A stretch of 54,790 nt of DNA, from contig JACAEJ010000048.1 in NCBI GenBank assembly GCA_013388925.1, forward strand, positions 1 through 54,790. Reading direction: 5' to 3'. The DNA comes from Nitrososphaerales archaeon (GTDB taxonomy: Archaea > Thermoproteota > Nitrososphaeria > Nitrososphaerales > JACAEJ01). The notes under the pieces were generated by a model. That model saw nothing but the letters and a program-made list of their open reading frames with translations. It had not been told where the DNA came from and made no database searches. Of the stretch, positions 52,183 to 54,790 are shown piece after piece. The translations under genes were made by a program, and so were the position numbers. Every line of letters starts with the position of its first letter. The first letter of the stretch is position 1.

Positions 52183-52332
52183 CCGATAAGAATGTGCGTT
52201 CGTGGACTGTTTATTTTAACCTTTTCTTATGTAGCATGACAATAATAGGCATAACGTAAACAGGGATACACCTTTCTTTTATCAGAACCGATAAATACTC
52301 ATTCCATAGAATCTATCGAAGAAACAGTAGCA

Positions 52333-53091
52333 ATGAAGGATAGTGACCTCTCCGAAATTACGAACAGTCCAGCAAGAGTTAGGATTCTAGAGATCATTGG
52401 GGAGAAGGGGAGCGCCAGCTTCACTGATATAAAGAAGGGATCAGACCTGAGCACAGGCTCGATATACTACCACCTATCATACCTTAAGGACTTCGTCACA
52501 AGGGACGATAACAGAAGGTATGCACTAACAGAAAGGGGCGTGAGGCTGTTGGAGAGGATGGGAATAAAAACCATTGCCAAAGAGGAGATTAGCCTCATGC
52601 TCAGGTCTCTGTCTATTGTAACCCTCTCCCCCATCCTAAAGCGCCTTACGCACTCTAGGTGGAGCTGCATAGTCGTAACCATCCTTGCACTGGTTATAGG
52701 TTCATTTGCAAACTTCTACTCTGGATCGAATCAATTTCTCCTATCAGTCCCTGGCAAGTATATCATGAACCCGATTCTATCAACTTTGATGACGGGGTGG
52801 CTGGTGAGCTTTGCCCTTGCAGAAGTCTATTCGCTAGTTGTAACGAGGATGAAGTTTGGTGGAGAGTTCGAGCTCGCCGCCACGATGGCCCTTAGCTTTG
52901 TACCCCTCTACCTCTATTCTTCTATCTCTTACCTGCAGATTTCCAGAATAATCCTGATACCAATGCAGGTGTGGAGTGCCATCCTCCTTGCGGGGGGTCT
53001 AAACATATCGAAGGGCGTTAAACTAACCTACTCCTTGATCTTCAGCCTTATTATGCTCTACCTATCCATCTACATCTGGCTGACTGTATGA
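52333..53091 (+). CDS. Winged-helix DNA-binding protein with membrane C-terminus
   Basis: A 252-aa protein. Residues about 8-75 form an ArsR-like winged helix (PARVRILEIIGEKGSASFTD, then TGSIYYHLSYLKDFV, then RRYALTERGVRLLERMG). After a linker come about five membrane helices, starting IVVTILALVIGSFANFY and ending SLIFSLIMLYLSIYIW, reminiscent of Yip1-like domains. This suggests a membrane-tethered regulator that senses something in or across the membrane. Target and signal unknown. Its 3' end overlaps the opposite-strand gene by 30 nt. Confidence 0.8.
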   Translation: MKDSDLSEITNSPARVRILEIIGEKGSASFTDIKKGSDLSTGSIYYHLSYLKDFVTRDDNRRYALTERGVRLLERMGIKTIAKEEISLMLRSLSIVTLSPILKRLTHSRWSCIVVTILALVIGSFANFYSGSNQFLLSVPGKYIMNPILSTLMTGWLVSFALAEVYSLVVTRMKFGGEFELAATMALSFVPLYLYSSISYLQISRIILIPMQVWSAILLAGGLNISKGVKLTYSLIFSLIMLYLSIYIWLTV

Positions 53092-53745
53092 TGATAGCAA
53101 GTTCATGATTTCTTTAGCCCTTTCCCTTGCCTTTTGCCCTAGGTCTCTGTTGATGGGCGCCTTTTTGATGAACTCTTCGAGTAATCTTATCGCCTTCTCT
53201 GCCCTTCTCTTAGCATCATGCTGATCAATGGCCTTGAAGCCCTGAAGCTTCTTTGGTCCTTCGTTACCCCCTTCTGGAATGTACCAGTCTCTGAAACTCG
53301 CCCAGCACCCAGCGTAGGAAAGAAGGTACCCTATGGGAGTTGCTATGGGTGGTATCCCAAGGCTCAGGGCCCTAATTGTATCCCTGTGAACATCGCTTTC
53401 GCCCCAGATCATGCCATAGGCCACCATCATGCTACCCCCTGGTGGGATCAGGTCGCCTAAGGTCCTGAAGAGTTTTACGTCAAGAGCGGACTCTGCCAAG
53501 CTCATTTTTACCCCATCAGAAGATATGATCTCGTAGTAGTCCCCGTCTATCCAGCCACTTATTCTCAAGGAGCTTCGGCCAGAGCTGTATATGCCAATAA
53601 AGGCGGGGGGTTTAAATCTGCTGCCCTCCCTTATGAGGGAGAGCTCAAAGTACCTTTGCTCTATGCAACGTCTTCTTTTGACTTCTATGTGGAGCTCATA
53701 GCCATCCAAGTGTTTGCCTTCAAGAGTATAAAGGGGGTGCTGCAA
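53062..53745 (-). CDS. DUF1122-like hypothetical protein
   Basis: A 227-aa protein tentatively assigned to DUF1122, an archaeal family of unknown function. The core has FIGIYSSGRSSLRISGWIDG, PPGGSMMVAYGMIW, LGIPPIATPIGYLLSYAGC and WYIPEGGNEGPKKLQGFKAI. The last 60 residues are a charged helix (KRRAEKAIRLLEEFIKKA). No membrane helix. The 3' end overlaps that of the HTH-membrane gene by 30 nt in antisense. Confidence 0.6.
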   Translation of the reverse strand: MQHPLYTLEGKHLDGYELHIEVKRRRCIEQRYFELSLIREGSRFKPPAFIGIYSSGRSSLRISGWIDGDYYEIISSDGVKMSLAESALDVKLFRTLGDLIPPGGSMMVAYGMIWGESDVHRDTIRALSLGIPPIATPIGYLLSYAGCWASFRDWYIPEGGNEGPKKLQGFKAIDQHDAKRRAEKAIRLLEEFIKKAPINRDLGQKARERAKEIMNLLSSYSQPDVDG

Positions 53746-53849
53746 ATCGCTCTTACTGTAACGAGTGCGGTTTTAAAGATTTATTCCAAATCGTGATTTC
53801 AGTTAAGATTTATTAAAAGTTTTTATTTGTGAAGTCTTAAACTTACTTC

Positions 53850-54455
53850 ATGCCAAAGAGATACGTTTTGCCAGATTTGCCTTACAAAAACGATGCACTG
53901 GAACCGACAATCTCGAAGGAGATAATGAAGTTCCACCATGATAAGCACCATTTGGGCTATGTCAACGGAGCCAATGCGGCCCTAGAGAAGCTCGAAAAGG
54001 CCCGAAAGGAGGGGTTCACAGGCTTCGATGTAAAAGCTACAGTGAGGGATTTGTCCTTCAATGCTTCAGGCCATGTCCTCCATTCGATATTCTGGACCAA
54101 CATGAGACCTAGTGGTGGAGGAAAGCCTGGAGGGGCCTTGGCCGATAGTATAGACGAGGATTTTGGGGGCTTTGACGCTTTCAAGCAGCAACTCAGCATC
54201 GCCGCAAAGACCGTTGAGGCCTCGGGTTGGGGGGTTCTAGCCTATGATCCAGTGTTAAACCAACTCATGGTAATACAGGCGGAGAAGCATCAAGACCTTG
54301 CGGTCCAAGGGGCTACACCCATTCTGGTAATAGATGTTTGGGAACACGCCTACTATCTGCAGTACAAGAACGATCGTGGGGCCTTTGTCGACAATTGGTG
54401 GAATGTTGCGAACTGGGATGATGCCGATAGAAGATTAGAGAAGGTTAAACGCTAG
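53850..54455 (+). CDS. sod: Iron/manganese superoxide dismutase
   Basis: A 201-aa Fe/Mn SOD that dismutes superoxide in the cytoplasm. The four metal ligands are recognisable: His in KFHHDKHHLGYVNGAN, His in NASGHVLHSIFW, and Asp and His in VIDVWEHAYYLQY. The C-terminus NDRGAFVDNWWNVANWDDAD is typical. The metal (Fe, Mn or either) cannot be told. The start is ATG. Presence of SOD implies exposure to oxygen. Confidence 0.95.
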   Translation: MPKRYVLPDLPYKNDALEPTISKEIMKFHHDKHHLGYVNGANAALEKLEKARKEGFTGFDVKATVRDLSFNASGHVLHSIFWTNMRPSGGGKPGGALADSIDEDFGGFDAFKQQLSIAAKTVEASGWGVLAYDPVLNQLMVIQAEKHQDLAVQGATPILVIDVWEHAYYLQYKNDRGAFVDNWWNVANWDDADRRLEKVKR

Positions 54456-54462
54456 CCCTTCA

Positions 54463-54472
54463 CCTTTTTTGT
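54463..54472 (+). terminator. T-run terminator after sod
   Basis: CACCTTTTTT directly after the sod stop matches the oligo-T terminators of archaeal RNA polymerase. Confidence 0.4.
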
Positions 54473-54490
54473 TGCTGAATGATAGATTGT

Positions 54491-54790
54491 TCAGCTAAAG
54501 TCTTCGCACTTATACTCTGTTAGAGGTTCAACTTGGTTCCATTTCACCAAGAAAGTATCCTCACACTTTAAAGAGCCTACACCTGACACCATCAAAGGGG
54601 CGTGGACAAAGGCAAGGGTCATGTTCTCAACCACTTTGTACTGCCTCTGGGCAGACAGAATGGTTGTTATGGGATCCTCTTCCACCAAAAGGCCTACGCT
54701 ATGAGCAAAACCCGTCAGGTAGTACTTATCATAGCCATCTTTTTCAAGGGTCTGCTTTATCACATTTTCTACATCGATGAACTTTACTCC
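54491..54790 (-). CDS. M24-family metallopeptidase (Xaa-Pro dipeptidase-like), C-terminal part
   Basis: The frame is open to the window edge, so the N-terminal part lies outside. The visible end has TGFAHSVGLLVEEDP (metal-site His), MTLAFVHAPLMVSGVG and SLKCEDTFLV (metal-binding Glu), the last motifs of the pita-bread M24 fold. This fits prolidase or Xaa-Pro aminopeptidase. At the first metal motif GFAHSVG replaces the more usual GHGVG. No promoter or start visible. Confidence 0.75.
   Translation of the reverse strand, partial: GVKFIDVENVIKQTLEKDGYDKYYLTGFAHSVGLLVEEDPITTILSAQRQYKVVENMTLAFVHAPLMVSGVGSLKCEDTFLVKWNQVEPLTEYKCEDFS

Noticed and set aside
1-54790. CRISPR arrays, insertion sequences, prophage or restriction genes
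   Set aside because: No regularly spaced repeats, transposase, integrase, cas or restriction motifs were found on either strand.

Overview
The window is chromosomal DNA from an archaeon, probably of the TACK group and close to Thaumarchaeota/Aigarchaeota. The support is: a single unsplit RNA polymerase subunit A gene (A' and A'' joined, 1270 aa) with an unsplit subunit B; an ESCRT-III/Cdv-type division cluster (CdvC plus two CdvB-like proteins) and no FtsZ in view; archaeal DnaG, Pelota, Alba, Sec61-beta, RpoH, RpoP, L40e and L30e; ThiC; archaeal TATA boxes about 25 nt upstream of tRNAs; and an archaeal SRP RNA. The lineage is inferred from gene content, not from a phylogeny. No CRISPR array, insertion sequence, prophage or restriction system was seen. 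Genes are dense, many have TTG or GTG starts, and short overlaps (ATGA, TAATG) are frequent.

Layout. 0-2 kb: tRNA-Leu(CAG), intron-containing tRNA-Ser(CGA) and a radical SAM/SPASM protein. 2-7.7 kb: PhoU, endonuclease III, PurN-FolD one-carbon/purine pair, a CorA-like transporter and a CPA2 cation/proton antiporter. 7.7-16 kb: DUF2070 membrane protein with Sec61-beta, an RPA-like ssDNA-binding protein, an EVE protein, TyrRS, a membrane protein, and a DegT aminotransferase/dolichyl-phosphate-sugar synthase pair. 16-20 kb: a COG0523-like GTPase broken by an in-frame TGA, RpoP, an L40e/tRNA-Val unit, ThiC and Alba. 20-27 kb: two unknowns (one DUF1638-like), a zinc/KH protein with AspRS, the cdvC-cdvB-cdvB' cluster, and a second radical SAM/SPASM protein. 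27-36 kb: a methyltransferase, then rpoH-rpoB-rpoA-rpl30e-nusA on the minus strand. 36-42 kb: a small unknown, DnaG, Pelota, CutA, a site-2-protease-like peptidase, a tRNA thiolation protein and the SRP RNA. 42-49.5 kb: an internally duplicated membrane protein, then a plus-strand accessory cluster with TreT, trehalose-phosphatase, two unknown proteins (one a long coiled coil) and a GT4 glycosyltransferase. 49.5-54.8 kb: tRNA-Ser(GCT), a decayed radical SAM remnant, an L22-S3-L29 block cut out of the usual S10 operon, an HTH-membrane protein, superoxide dismutase and the C-terminus of an M24 peptidase.

Most genes are housekeeping for transcription, translation, replication, protein export, division and nucleotide/cofactor synthesis. 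The best candidate for an undescribed system is the 43.2-49.4 kb cluster, where trehalose genes flank two unrecognised proteins. Three likely gene lesions or recoding sites stand out: the TGA just after the P-loop at 16977-16979, a one-base frameshift at the start of the GT4 gene (about 48121-48130), and a coiled-coil gene whose open frame runs 41 codons upstream of its first usual start codon.
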